Source of the DNA: Limnephilus marmoratus
Taxonomy: Eukaryota; Arthropoda; Insecta; Trichoptera; Limnephilidae
Reading direction: 5' to 3'
NCBI GenBank assembly: GCA_917880885.1
Contig: OU862917.1
Location: 55,875,227 to 55,939,226 of the forward strand
Length of the DNA: 64,000 nucleotides
Part shown: one piece after another, positions 10,700-21,835 of the stretch
How the letters are laid out: each line of letters opens with the position of its first letter
Numbering within the stretch: the first letter of the stretch is position 1
Notes under the pieces: generated by a model
The model's input: the letters and a program-made list of their open reading frames with translations, nothing else
What the model was told of the DNA's origin: nothing
Database searches by the model: none
Translations under genes and position numbers: made by a program

Positions 10700-10760
10700 T
10701 CTTTTTGGTATATTTCACCTCACTAGGCTGAGCCTGTTCCGAGGTGGCAGGAATTAAAAC
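10700..10760 (-). other. Conserved hairpin in LINE 3' UTR
   Basis: Sense strand CCACCTCGGAACAGGCTC followed by AGCCTAGTGAGGTG can fold: CACCTC pairs with GAGGTG and AGGCT with AGCCT. The same 36 bases are unchanged in the fragment at 32654-32690, although the flanks have diverged. Confidence 0.6.
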
Positions 10761-10929
10761 TAATTTTGATATCTTAATCTTGGATTTAAATAGATAAATA
10801 GAATAAAAGAACAATAAAAGAAATGAAAAAGAAAAGAGACAAGAAAAATGGAAAAATAGAAAAAAACATGAAAGAAACAAATTAGAAACACAAAAATAAT
10901 TATGAGGATAAGAGAAAAAATACAAGCGT

Positions 10930-11470
10930 TGAGTGTGTTTTTGTATTGTTCAAGTTTTAGATTTGCATTTTTTGTCATGTGGATATCTTTAACATCTTTT
11001 TCAATTAAATTTAAAAAAATTGGAGCCAGATTATGATAATGTTTTTGTCCATATGTAGTATTTGTCTTCGGAATCATGTGTTGATGTTTATGTCTTGTGT
11101 CGTAATTGTGTTGTGCAATATGATGGTCTAGTTTGTCTTTTTGGTGATGTATAGATATAATTTTGATGTACAGTTGCTGTATGTTCAATACAGCAAAGTC
11201 TTTAAATAACTGTATTGTCGAGAATCTAAAAGGTTTTTTGTAATAACTTTAATTAAGGCCTTTTGCGCTTTGTTGAGAGGGTCCATATTAGTTTTCGCAG
11301 CAACACCTTAACCGATCATACCGTGGGTGATAATTGATTGGCCTAACGCGTAGTATATAGTTTTTAAAGTCTTCACTGGCATTATGTTTCGTATATTCCT
11401 AAAAAAGTATATAAGTTTTCTGACTTTACCCGCTGTTTTATTTATTTCTTCTGTCCACCTGAAATAGTTG
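10930..11470 (-). pseudogene. LINE ORF2 C-terminal region
   Basis: Minus strand pieces YFFRNIRNIMPVKTLKTIYY, IITHGMIG and HNYDTRHKHQHMIPKTNT, then LAPIFLNLIEKDVKDI, follow the usual Jockey-type tail (H.Y.TR.... and ...P.... ). Shifts occur near 11190 and 11310. Confidence 0.75.
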
Positions 11471-11479
11471 TCAACGTAA

Positions 11480-12866
11480 ATTCCTAAGTATTTTATTATC
11501 TCAGTCCGTCTTAGCGGGTTGCATAGGCAGTTTTCTTTAGATGAGCACTCGTGTATGGTTAAGTTTTCATTAAGTCTCGGTTAACCTCTGGGATCTATAC
11601 TGAATGTCATGTACTTTGTTTTGTCTGCATTTAGTGTTAGCAGGTTATTGTCTAGCCAATTTTTAATCCGGTTGATTCCTTCGGCAGCTTTTTTATATAT
11701 ATTTGTCCAGGAGTCAGAAGTGAAAACGAGAACAGTGACATCCGCAAAGCAAATAACATCTCCGCTAATATCTAACTGACACAGGCAATTGATGTAAAGT
11801 AAAAATAGGATGGGTCCTAATGTACTTCCTTGGGGAACTCCGTAAGTTATGATCTGTTTTGGCTTGTTACGTTGCCTAATTTTAGTGCTTGGCTGCGTTC
11901 AGTTATGTATGATTTGAACCAGTTATATGCAGAGTTTTTAATACCTATGTTATCTAATTTTTTAAGGAGAATTTTATGGGACACTATATCAAAAGCTTTA
12001 CTTAGATCTAGAAAAACTGCAATGCAGCTTTTTTTTTGGTCAAAATTTTTTAAAATGGTTTCTGTCACTTTTAATATTGCATCTTGTACTTCCATATTCT
12101 TCCGAAAACCATATTGATTTTCTGATAGTATTTTATGTTTGCCTAGATAGTCTACCAGTTGGATTTTCACTAGATTTTCGAGAACTTTTGTGAGAACATT
12201 TAAAAGTGATATAGGCCTGTAGTTAGAGGGGTTATTTTTTTCTCCGGATTTGTAAATAGGTACTATGTTTGCAATTTTAAAATGGCTGGGGAATATACGG
12301 CTAGCAATTCTCAGATTACAGATGTGTGTAAAGGGAAGGGCTATTTGGCGTTTTATTTCTTTTATTAGTTTAGTGTCAAGTTTGTCGGGTCCAGTCGCAC
12401 AGTCGTTTCTCAGTTTATTTATGTGATGTACTATGTCTTTGGTTAGGAAAGTTTTTACTCTAAATGTATTGTTGACTTGTGCATTAGTGATATATTTATC
12501 AGCAAGTGTATCTTCGTCAGTGTTTGTTTTATTTAGTAGTGTTTGCGCTAATGTTTGACCAATGTCTGCAAAGTAATTATTTAATGTGTTGACAATATCA
12601 GTCTAATCAGTTATTACTGTATCGTTAACTTCTATTTGTTGATATTGTGCTGCTGGTTTCCTACTTATATTATTAATTTCCTTTACTGCGTTCCATAATG
12701 CTTTCGGGTCAGCTTTGTTTTCTTCAATTTTTCGTCTGTAATATTCTTCTTTGGTTTGTTTCACTATTGATCGGCAGATATTTCCAGATATTTCTATATT
12801 TTTAATAGTAATTTTGAAGCCTGATATTATTCGGTGAGTTCGAGGGCTGTTTGTGTAGTTTGTCAC
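11480..12866 (-). pseudogene. LINE reverse transcriptase domain with mutated catalytic motif
   Basis: In order on the minus strand: a linker piece (WNAVKEINNISRKP, 12603-12866), TGPDKLDTKLIKEI, PSNYRPISLL, NQYGFRKN, AVFLDLSKAFDIVSHKILL (motif A), YGVPQGSTLGPILFLLYIN (motif B) and CFADVTVLVF (motif C). The usual catalytic FADD is FADV here, because GAT GAC has become GAT GTC. The second aspartate binds the catalytic metal in all known reverse transcriptases, so this copy should be inactive even without its frame breaks. Motif D/E remains include NWLDNNLLTLNADKTKYM. Confidence 0.9.
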
Positions 12867-12869
12867 GCT

Positions 12870-13746
12870 TATGTAGACATTTAACCAAGTTGTCGTTGAT
12901 CTAGGGCTTAATTTTTCTATTTTTGTGAACCACTTTTCGTAAAGTTGTGTATTTTATCACACTCATATTTATTTTTTCAGTAAAATTCACCATTACAGTG
13001 TTAACATCTGTTTCATTTAAAATATTTGCCTAGGATATGTAATCAAGAGATGCTCTAATAGCGTCATAATCTGTGTATTTTAGTTGCATTTTATTTTGTT
13101 CATTTTCTTTCTTCTTGTAATTTTTCTTGGAAAAGGCGAGCATAGTAGCAAAGTGGTCGGTTACTGTCGTATTTATTACGGTTGCAGAGATATCAAATTT
13201 TGCACTAACATAAATATGATCTATACAGGAGATATGTATAGGAGATTATATATCTATACAGGAGATTGAGATATAGGCGAGACTCTAGTAGGTAAGTTGA
13301 TGGCAGATCTAAGACCGTAACTTGCAAGAAGACATTCATAGTCGTCAGCTTGGTGGTGCCTATCTCCAATTATATTGATGTTGAGGTCTCCAACTATAAT
13401 ACAGTTCGTGAATTTGTTATGCATCTGAAGATTTTCGTTCAATGAGTTTAGGAACTGCAATATGTTAGAATATGACGGAGACCGATGGATGGCGATTATG
13501 ACAACAGAATCAAGACATTGTATTGTCACACTGTTTGCTTCGAGTATTGCATTGGGAATTGTTGAACCAAAAAATAGAGTTTTTTGTGTATACTATCACT
13601 CCATCACTACGGTTTTTGTGATGTTTTGATGAGAAAACATCATATCCTTGCATGATGGGCGCAATAAAGTCGTCATTAATCCAGCATTCAGTGAGAATGA
13701 TAACATCAAACGTTATTTTTATTTGTTCTAAGGCAACTAACAAATC
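12870..13746 (-). pseudogene. LINE endonuclease domain (EEP), broken
   Basis: Reads FDVIILTECWI, then GYDVFSS and SDGVIVYTK, the N-terminal half of an EEP endonuclease that nicks the target site. It continues as IVGDLNINI (GD.N motif) in the next open piece. The C-terminal part after 13254 reads on as fragments (SCIDHIYVS, VINTTVTDHF) with shifts, plus a stop near 13036. A small tandem duplication of TCTATACAGGAGAT at 13218-13267 has broken the frame. Confidence 0.8.
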
Positions 13747-13749
13747 ATC

Positions 13750-16700
13750 AAATTCTAACTAATAACCTGACACACTTAACTCTTCGGGCGACTAAAGGAA
13801 ACTAACGAAAGAATATTATTTTAATCTTAAATGCAATGTAAATATTTACATAATTTTCTTGATGTTATTTAATGCATCCTGCACTCTGTACAAGTTGCTA
13901 AAATTTATCAAGAAAAACTACGTAAAGGGACAATTTTTCATTTGAGTGCTTCCAAAAGTTCAAGCGAAGGCTTATGCGGGGAAGTTTATATCAATGCAGG
14001 CAAACATCTTGCCTGGCTTCTATATTATTCTACCCTCACGTCGAGGTCAAAATTAAACTGGAATATTCGCAAAATCTCGCATGAAAATTCCAACTCCTCA
14101 CAAAAGGCTCGTTATTCGCCATTCCCGTTCGAACATCCACACACGGGGGGGGGGGGGTGGTCGACCCCTTCACCACCCCACATCCCACCTTCCGTCTCCA
14201 CCGAAACACCCTTAACTCTGAAACCAACCCCTATCCCTTCCTCCCTCCCTGGCTACCCCCGCATTAGATCCTGTCCCCACTGCGAAATCTAGCAAGCATA
14301 GCGAAGTTTTGTATGAAAGATCAAGTGTATTGAAAGATTGCAAATTTCATTAGGATTTTGTAGAAAATAAAACAATTTTTTATATACCTCTGTACAGTAA
14401 AGAAATTATGTTTATTTGATTTGGGTAGACAAAGAATTTTGTTTAAACTGGCTGATTTAATTTATTTTTAAAGAATTACAAAGAAATCGTTACATCATCC
14501 TCCAGGTTGTTGGTTAGATTCCTGTCGTGGTGTAATGATCTTCAAACCTTTTTGATTTTAGATAAAATCGCACTACCTTAAACAAATACGAAAATGTCAC
14601 CCCTAAATTTAGCCATATCTATATCAAAACAAACTCCGTCTCGCTCTCACCCTGAATAATATTAAATCACTTTGTAATGTGTATTCCTTTGATTGATCAA
14701 ACTCGTAATTGTAAAAATCGTAGTCAGTGAATTATTTTAGTTTACAATTCATATATTAAATTTGGAGCTAAAAACCGTGCCTACTATTTTTGAGACTACC
14801 TTGAAACTTCAGAAGTTGAATATCAGTCGTAATTATCATAGTACTATCGAGAACATTTACATTAACATAACAAAATTATTCACAACAAGCTTGAAACCAC
14901 TCATTGTCTAAGTAATATTCACATTAAAGTTCCTAATCGACATTATTTAAGGAGTCGTAAAACATTCCATCCTGAATTATTCAATAACAATATTGCCTAT
15001 TTCAATCTAATGGGTCGAATGTATAGAGTCTAGATTATAATATAATGCCGTAGAAAGTGACGATATAGACATCTTTTAAAAAGCCTCGTATATTTAAAAA
15101 AAACATGCCAATTTTATTAGCTAATATGATGTCATGGCAAATGGAAAGTATTTTAATTAAAAATTATGTAATTGCTTTGTACTTGTACTTGCAATGTTTT
15201 ATATTTTATTAAACTTATTATTATCTCTGTTATTTCTCTAGTAGCATCTCCACCTAGTAACAACTAAACCTTGATTTACGCTGGAAAGATTTTTAATTGC
15301 AATGTTAATATTTAAGCACATCCCAATTGCAATTTCATCAGTGTAATAATAGTTCATAAATGTAATAAACTCTGTAATTATTTCAAACAATAAAAAAACA
15401 CAATATTGAAATCAGCCTGCTGATGGATTTATAAATCAGCCTGCTGATATCTGTTGGATGGATTTTTTTTACTTTAATTAAAAAGTGTTAACACGGTGTT
15501 GCGTGAAAACAATTGAATCATTACAAAATAGGAGTATATTAATGGCGATACCAATACAAAGCACAAGTCACAACCTTTTATCTCCGACTCCAGCTACCTC
15601 CCACCTCCCCCTCGCAAGGGTTGCTTCTGTAGGGGATTGGTATGGGTAGTAAGGGTGGAATAGCCAGCAGACATGTCTTATATCGGTGGTTCATGTCCCC
15701 CGGAGAGCCGATAGCATTTCGCTGTTATTTCGCAAATACTAAAACGGAAAGTCTTAGCGGGGGTGGAAGATGCCGTCCCTTTTATGTTATTGCATATCAA
15801 CCCCACCCTTCGCCCCCCTGGTAGATCTAGGGGCGTGTGCCGTAAATTATATGTTTATTTTGGCATGGGCCTCCGGCGAGTGCCGGCGGTAGGTACCTAC
15901 ATCAAAGGAGAACTAAAATTATTTCTTCCGAAACGTCAATACAATATAATGATGCATTCGTTATTCCTGAAAGGGACATAATACTGAAAACGTCCCAAAT
16001 ACTTATGAATATGTGATAGTATGAATAATCCTAATAAAACTGTCCACCAATTCTTTATCAATTGGATTGAAGATAATAATACTGCAAAGAGTTGAAAACT
16101 CACAAATTTATTTTAGTATTGGTAAAATAAAACGACGCCAGTTAAACCGAATTTTTAATTATTCGATTGTTTTATGAGTTCATGATTTAATTTAAGCTGA
16201 TACGAGTATATATTTTATTTTCACGATTTTTCATAATATATATAATATGACTTCTTTGGATTATTTTTATTTTAACAATTTTTATAGGAGAATTGGAAAA
16301 TTCCATTCGGAATAATCCTTTAGAAAAAAATTTACCAAAAAAAGATTAAAAAGAGAAATAAAAAAAAAATTGCTACTAAAATCTTAACAATATGTATGAA
16401 TGGATGAATTTTTGTGATTGATAAATAATTTTATTTATGAATCATTAATTTTAAAAAGAGTTTTAAAGAGAGTATCTATCCTTATCTATGGGTAGACATT
16501 TGGAGTTTAAAATTTTTATTGTCGAGAGTTTTTTTTAGACATTTTAAATAGTTCCTCGTTTAGTTATTTTATTTTGAATTGTTGATTTGTAGACAATTAA
16601 TTGTATTTCACTAATCACTAATGAGGTAAGACATGTTTTATATGGTGCCGGACAACCATGAAACCAACTGGAGGGGTGGGGATGTTCACTCATCATGACT

Positions 16701-16800
16701 CCACAGGCTTAAAAAATAGATACACACAGATCAGGCAGATGATTTTTCTCTGGTATGCACCTCGAATTTAAAGCTTTTCTCGAAACTGGTTTTAATTTAA
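13750..16800. other. Long stretch without recognised genes
   Basis: Mostly AT-rich. Near 14145 a 13-G run precedes a C-rich 130 bp patch. Near 15400-15450 the phrase ATCAGCCTGCTGAT occurs twice. A GC-balanced patch at 15590-15850 has overlapping short frames but no motif. Nothing here can be assigned. Confidence 0.4.
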
Positions 16801-16814
16801 GAGTGAATATAAGA

Positions 16815-16916
16815 AACTGCAACTACACTGAGCGTTTTTTTTTTAAATCTGTTTTGCTCGTTATGCGAATTACTCGTTAAATGGGGGGTGCTCGTCATGA
16901 GAGGTTCCACTGTATT
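16815..16916. repeat. Possible Tc1/pogo-type terminal repeat
   Basis: Ends in CATGAGAGGTTCCACTGTA, the inverse of the TACAGTGGAACCTC start seen in pogo/Tigger-like elements. It is preceded by imperfect repeats of CTCGTTATGCGAA. The opposite terminus was not found. Confidence 0.35.
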
Positions 16917-17043
16917 TTTTTGTGGATAATTATTTATTTTTTTATTGTGCGTGTTCTATTTTTTTTAAAGTAATTTTGATTTTTAAGCACGCCTTTGCGC
17001 GGCCCAGTACTATCTGGTCCACGGCCCGGTACTGGGCTGCGGC

Positions 17044-17120
17044 CCATAATAATAATAATAATAAATTTGGACAACTTATATAGCGCTGTTTTTGCGAAAA
17101 ATCGCCTCAAGAGCGCTGTA
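17044..17120 (+). repeat. Short AAT-microsatellite hairpin element, copy 1
   Basis: (AAT)n followed by TTATATAGCGCTGTTTTTG, CGCCTCAAGAGCGCTGTAC. The GCGC boxes can pair. Related copies lie at 19252-19325 (inverted) and 21019-21101; the last shows it is a discrete insertion. Confidence 0.6.
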
Positions 17121-17147
17121 CAAATTAGCATGGATTTTACATTAGGA

Positions 17148-17510
17148 TTTACTTAACTTAGGAGGCTAGATAACAACTCGTCTTGCAGCTATCAAGCGCA
17201 TGGATTATTGGAATCTAGCCCCCCGATAAATTAAAAAAAATATCTTTTATACGTACGTTGTTCAATTTACTTAACTATGTAGGGGGCTAGATAACCACTC
17301 GTCTTGCAGCTATCAAGCGCATGGATTGTTGGAATTCTAGCCTCCCAATAAATTAAATAAAATATCTTTTTATATGTACGTATTTTAATTTACTTAACTA
17401 TGTAGGAGGCAAGATAACAACTCGTCTTGCAGCTATCAAGCGCATCAATTATTGGAATTCTTGCCCCCCAATAAATTAAATAAAATATTTTTTTATACGT
17501 ACGTATTTCA
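17148..17510. repeat. Three tandem 120 bp units, each with a hairpin
   Basis: Units at 17148-17265, 17266-17388 and 17389-17510 share TTTACTTAACT, AACTCGTCTTGCAGCTATCA and ATACGTACGT. Each has two arms about 50 bp apart: GGAGGCTAGAT/ATCTAGCCCCC, GGGGGCTAGAT/TTCTAGCCTCCC and GGAGGCAAGAT/TTCTTGCCCCCC. In the third unit both arms changed so that pairing is kept. No open frame. Confidence 0.8.
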
Positions 17511-17887
17511 AGATTATCGGAATATACATAATTACTCTCTCGCTTCAACATTTGAAACTAGATATAAGAATTTGTTTAATAAACAAATCATAATGCCTGC
17601 TGCGGACACAATCATTTTGCAGTATTACTAGAGGTAATGCAAAAGCATTGCACTCTTATGTATTTAGTAATCTACTTAACATCCTTACTCAAACTTAATC
17701 TAACTTAATCTACTTAATCTAACTTAACCTAACTTAATCTTACTCACACATACTCAAAACCTATATTTAATAAATCTGCAGTTCATAACAACAATTGTAA
17801 AGAAACCATAAAAATAACGCTAACGAAAATGTGTATACTCGTAATACACTGTAATAATTGTCACTGTGAACTGTTTATTATTATTGA

Positions 17888-18290
17888 TTGTTGTTTAAAC
17901 ACTATCTCTTAGGTATTTTATGTTGTCATTTATCACTCCATACGTACGGCACTGGTAGAAACCGAAGGGCGCGGGATCAGTCCGATGACTTCCCAATCCA
18001 TGTGCTTAGGGGCGGGGGGCAGGCGCGGGCGGTTGGCAGCGGGGCAGCTAGGGATGTAGAGATTGCAGAGGTCATCAGTTGGTTCTCTTCTCTGGTGCGT
18101 TTCTTAGAAGGCCGCTTCGGTGGCCCACACACCGAACGGGTCATATGGTCCACAGTCGTAAATACAGTGACGACGACGACAGTAGCGACGAGCAGCGGGG
18201 GTTACAGTAAAGGTGCGGGGTGCGCAGGGGTACTGCTATAACACCCAACGACCGAACAAATGACCACATCTGGTAAACGTTCGCTACCCC
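17888..18290. other. GC-rich patch, unassigned
   Basis: An open frame of 117 codons (17888-18241, +) runs through a G-rich patch with GGGGCGGGGGGCAGGCGCGG and a CGA/ACG-rich run. No family motif and strong composition bias, so I do not call it a gene. It may be part of the neighbouring tandem repeat element. Confidence 0.3.
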
Positions 18291-18307
18291 TACTCAGAGC
18301 ATCCATT

Positions 18308-18545
18308 TCTATATATAATAGTGAGCTCTGGTGTCAAAATTATGCGTTGCTAAACCGTTAATCCGATTGCGATGAATCTTTGGGGATGTGATGTGCGCAT
18401 GCCCACAATGGTTTCTATATATAACAGTGAGCTCTGGAGTCAAGAAATTATTTCCTACATCATTCATCAGATTGCGATGAAACTTTGGTGAGTTGAAGTG
18501 AGCACACCCGCAAAAGTTTCTAAATATATACTGGTTAACTCTGGT
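18308..18545. repeat. Tandem 105 bp repeat, 2.3 units
   Basis: TTTCTATATATAA.AGTGAGCTCTGG then GATTGCGATGAA.CTTTGG recurs at 18308, 18412 and (partial) 18517. Units are imperfect, suggesting an old satellite-like array. Confidence 0.65.
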
Positions 18546-18831
18546 GTTATGAAATGTGTATACAAAAATTAGGTGGCGAGTTTGAAGAATGTGTGTATTT
18601 CATGTAGTTTAGTGACAGGGTGGGGGACGTTAGAGGTTGGGGAATCCGAAAGTGGCGGACGTGAAAGTGGTGAAAGGGGACGTGGGAAGGTAAGTGGAAG
18701 TGGAAGAAGAACGGGGACGAATAGGAAATAACACGCAGAGAGAAACAATTTGTTTATTTAAGTGCCAAAAAAATTATTTATTGCAACGCATGCCGGGAAC
18801 TCGCCAATAATTAAATAAATAAACTTCGAAC

Positions 18832-19215
18832 ATTTTTTTTTACATGAGCTCCACACAGGAGGCCCTAAGGAAAATAATTTACCTAAGGGCCTATGTCATC
18901 TTTGGGGATGCTGTGTGGAGGATTTTTAAAGGAAAGGAAGGAGAGGAGAGTTCTGGGAAGGAAAAGGGTTTAAGGGGTGGGTAGGAATCTGAGGTTCAAT
19001 GTGCTGGTCATCCGCCTCCAAGACCTAGACAAACCTTACCCCATGAACCCGGGCACCCCTGCTAAGTCACCAAACGTAGCGAACCACTTGGGGTGACCTA
19101 TGGCAGAGGTGTTGGTTATCCAATAAAAGTTCCCGGGGCGGCGGTACCCGTTCCCGCCTCCCAAATTGAACATGATTTCCTCAAAAAAGAAAGCGTAAAT
19201 AAAAAAATAACTTAT
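18832..19215 (-). repeat. SINE-B, longest short-form copy
   Basis: Inverted: T run then CATGAGCTCCACACAGGAGG (3' hairpin) at the left, and on the right the 5' part with CGCCGCCCCGGGAACTTT. The region corresponding to about 150 bp in the middle of the copies at 30675, 33105 and 55145 is absent, so two length forms exist. The minus frame 19036-19233 contains WFATFGDLAGVPGFM, similar to a frame in the 30675 copy, but overall substitution does not look protein-like. Confidence 0.7.
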
Positions 19216-19251
19216 GCCACAAAATCGACTCAAATTTAATGCTTTATGGCT

Positions 19252-19325
19252 TCATTGCCCTTGAGGTGATTTTTCACAAAAACGGCGCTCTACAAATTAT
19301 CCAATTATTATTATTATTATTTAAA
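19252..19325 (-). repeat. Short AAT-microsatellite hairpin element, copy 2
   Basis: Inverse of the 17044 unit: AGCGCCGTTTTTGTGAAAAA, ATCACCTCAAGG on the minus strand, with (TTA)n at 19308-19321 as its microsatellite end. Confidence 0.55.
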
Positions 19326-19329
19326 TGAT

Positions 19330-19761
19330 GTAGATTCACTAGTTTCCCGCTTGTAGATACTAAGAATTTCCGTACATCGTGAATATTAGATATTTCGATA
19401 TCTATTTACATAAAAACATCACGATATTTTCGAACCTTGATAAAATAATAAACAATGTATGCATTTTATAAAGTGCCACAGACTTATCTGACTCCTAGTC
19501 TATTCAAGACTCGGATGACATGATTTCTAGTACGGTCATTTAGATTGCCGGAGCGGAAATGTATATCCGATCACTCAACAGACTAAACCGGAAGCAGACA
19601 GAATAAAACACGACTATTATAATATAATAACGATCATAAATAATAACAACTACAGCACCATTTTTTCTTTGATCGAGCTGTGGCTATGTCTGTATTTAAA
19701 AACATGATAAAGGCCCTCCACAGCAGCGAACAAATTTTATTATTGAATATTACAAATTCTA
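19330..19761. other. Unassigned stretch
   Basis: No gene or repeat family recognised. Confidence 0.35.
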
Positions 19762-19929
19762 TTAAGGCCCGGTAGTAAGCAAAAAGAAGAAGAAATGGAG
19801 ATATGTAAGAGGGAGCGCGCTAATATTAAAAACGATTGTAATTAAGCGAAAATAGTGAAAATATATAAGAACACGACTCGTTTAAATTAGAGCAAAAATC
19901 TCGTGGGAAATGTCTTTAGGTTAAACTTC
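19762..19929 (+). repeat. Dispersed repeat H, copy 1
   Basis: Shares AAAAAGAAGAAGA, GAGCGCGCTAATATT, ACGACTCGTTTAAA and GAGCAAAAATCTCGT in order with 22684-23040 and 41325-41690. It stops at the border of the transposon at 19934. Non-coding; class unknown. Confidence 0.55.
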
Positions 19930-20813
19930 ACGTAAGGTGAGTTGGGGTAAGTGACATTTTGGGGGAAGTACATCTAGGCCTTCTAACTTCTTTGAATACA
20001 ATATTCAAGCGCTGCCATCTATAGAGAATATGTTGTAATTAGCTAAATTCTCACTCTGACGTATAGATGGTGCTGCTTCATAAACACAGAGAGTTGTTAG
20101 AGAGCTTCGAATTTTGGCAGTTGGTTTTAGTCAGTGTTCGAGTTGTGAGTGTTGCCTTAATTTGTCTATAACTTGACAGAAACTTGTGCTAGGAAGCTAC
20201 AAATTGGTGAGTACTCTATAATTGAATTGAGGTTTGATGTGTATATTTTTTAATTATGAATACCTTAAAGAATTATGATTTATAAGACTAGATTTACTTC
20301 CCCCATGAAATTACGTGCTGGGGTAAGTGCTACTAAACTGTATATCCACTTCCCCCTTATATTTTTGTATGGACGCAAATGTTACTAGTGATGTGCAAAC
20401 TACTTTAAAAAAAAACGAAAAGTAAGCTTAATTAGTACCATTAGAAATATGACAAAGATTAAAAAAATAATCCATGTTTGAAAGGAACATGGATGTAGCT
20501 TTACTTAATTATCAATATTGTAATGTTTATGAGTGGGTACATTAATGTAACAATGCTGTTCTTTCAATACCTTTATTATTATGTGTTATTTTTTAACACA
20601 TCATAAAATTATTAACCTCAACACAGGCTTGTCCTAGCGAAGTTAAATATATTGCAATGAAATTTATAAAACCTACCGTATAAACAAACATTGAATAAAA
20701 TAGAAGACAGTCAAATATGTACGAAGGGTTTCACATTTAACCAGAGAAAATCGTAATGTATTTTCATTCCCGAAAGTTGATGACATATCCAATATTTATA
20801 ACGCAGATATTGT

Positions 20814-21835
20814 ATCTGTTTTGCCAAACCCCTTAACAGGGAGAAGAGGAGAATTCATTTTTAAAATGTCCTTAAATGGTTTTAATATTCAAAAAGAGAT
20901 TTTTTATGAGATAAACTCTTACCTGTAAAAGAAATGTTATTTTTTTTTATTTCTAATCATTTTTAAGTTGCAAACAAAAAGTTCCACAAAGTCATTTTAT
21001 GGGTTATTATTTCCACATAATAATAATAATAACGTAGTATTTATATAGCGCAGTTTTGTGATATTTCACTTCAAGTGCGCTATTTGTGTGATATTTCACA
21101 TATTATTGTGTTTTGCCAAACCCCTTAACTGGGAGAAGAGACGAAATCGTTTTTAAATGTCCTTTAATGGTTTTAATATTCAAAAAGAGATTTTGTATGA
21201 GATAAACTTTTACCTGTAAAAGAAATGTTATTTTTTATTTATTTCTAATCATTTTTAAGTTGCAAACAAAAGGTTCCACAAAGGCATTTTATGGGTTATT
21301 ATTTCCACATATTATTGTGTTTTGCCAAACCCCTTAACTGGGAGAAGAGGAAAATACGTTTTTAAAATGTCCTTTAATGGTTTTAATATTCAATAAGGGA
21401 TTTTATATGAGATAAACTCTTACCTGTAAAAGAAATGTTATTTTTTTATTATTTTTAATCATTTTAAAATCGCTAACAAAAGGTTCCATAAAGACATTTT
21501 ATGGTTTATCATTCCCACACATTATTGTGTCATTTTGTTATTCTAGAAAATCATAATGTATTTTAATTCCCAAAAGTTGATGATGTATCCGATATTTATA
21601 ACAGAGATATTATATCTGTTTTGCCAAACCCCTTAACTGGGAGAGGAGAAGAATTCGTTTTTAAAATGGCCTATAATGATTTTTTAATATTTAAAAAGGG
21701 ATATTGTATGAGATAAACTCTTACCTGTAAAACAAATGTTATTTTTTATTTTTAATCATTTTAAAGTCGCAAGCAAAAGGTTCCGCAAAGAAATTTTGTG
21801 GGTTATTATTTCCACATATTATTGTGTAATTTTTT
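20814..21835. repeat. Four tandem 200 bp repeats inside the transposon
   Basis: Units begin at TTTTGCCAAACCCCTTAAC near 20819, 21111, 21319 and 21619, and share GATAAACTCTTACCTGTAAA and TTATTTCCACAT.ATTATTGTG. The first and last are preceded by a further shared segment (AAAGTTGATGA, TTATAAC.CAGATATT). The first unit is longer because of an insertion at 21019. Confidence 0.8.
21019..21101 (+). repeat. Short AAT-microsatellite hairpin element, clean insertion
   Basis: Sister repeat units read ATTTCCACAT then ATTATTGTG without a break. In this unit 83 bp lie between, starting AATAATAATAATAACG, with TTATATAGCGCAG and GTGCGCTATT, and ending CACAT. CACAT on both sides is a 5 bp target duplication. 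This fixes the element's borders and shows that it moves. Confidence 0.75.

Larger units (their letters stand above)
10637..13746 (-). mobile_element. Jockey-like LINE, near full ORF2 length, inactive
   Basis: The minus strand carries endonuclease, linker, reverse transcriptase, C-terminal region and 3' UTR in the normal LINE order. The 3' end lies at a T run (poly(A) in sense) next to TTATTAACCAAGAT, a border shared with the fragment at 32550. Several frameshifts and in-frame stops break the frame, so it is dead. No ORF1 is visible upstream. Confidence 0.85.

Noticed and set aside
17690..17760. Telomere-like TTAGG repeats (also 49650-49910)
   Set aside because: Only degenerate ACTTAA/CCTAAC mixtures without a regular 5 bp period.
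17888..18241. 117-codon plus frame as a gene
   Set aside because: G-rich and Thr/Val repeat composition, no family motif; more likely chance or part of a repeat.
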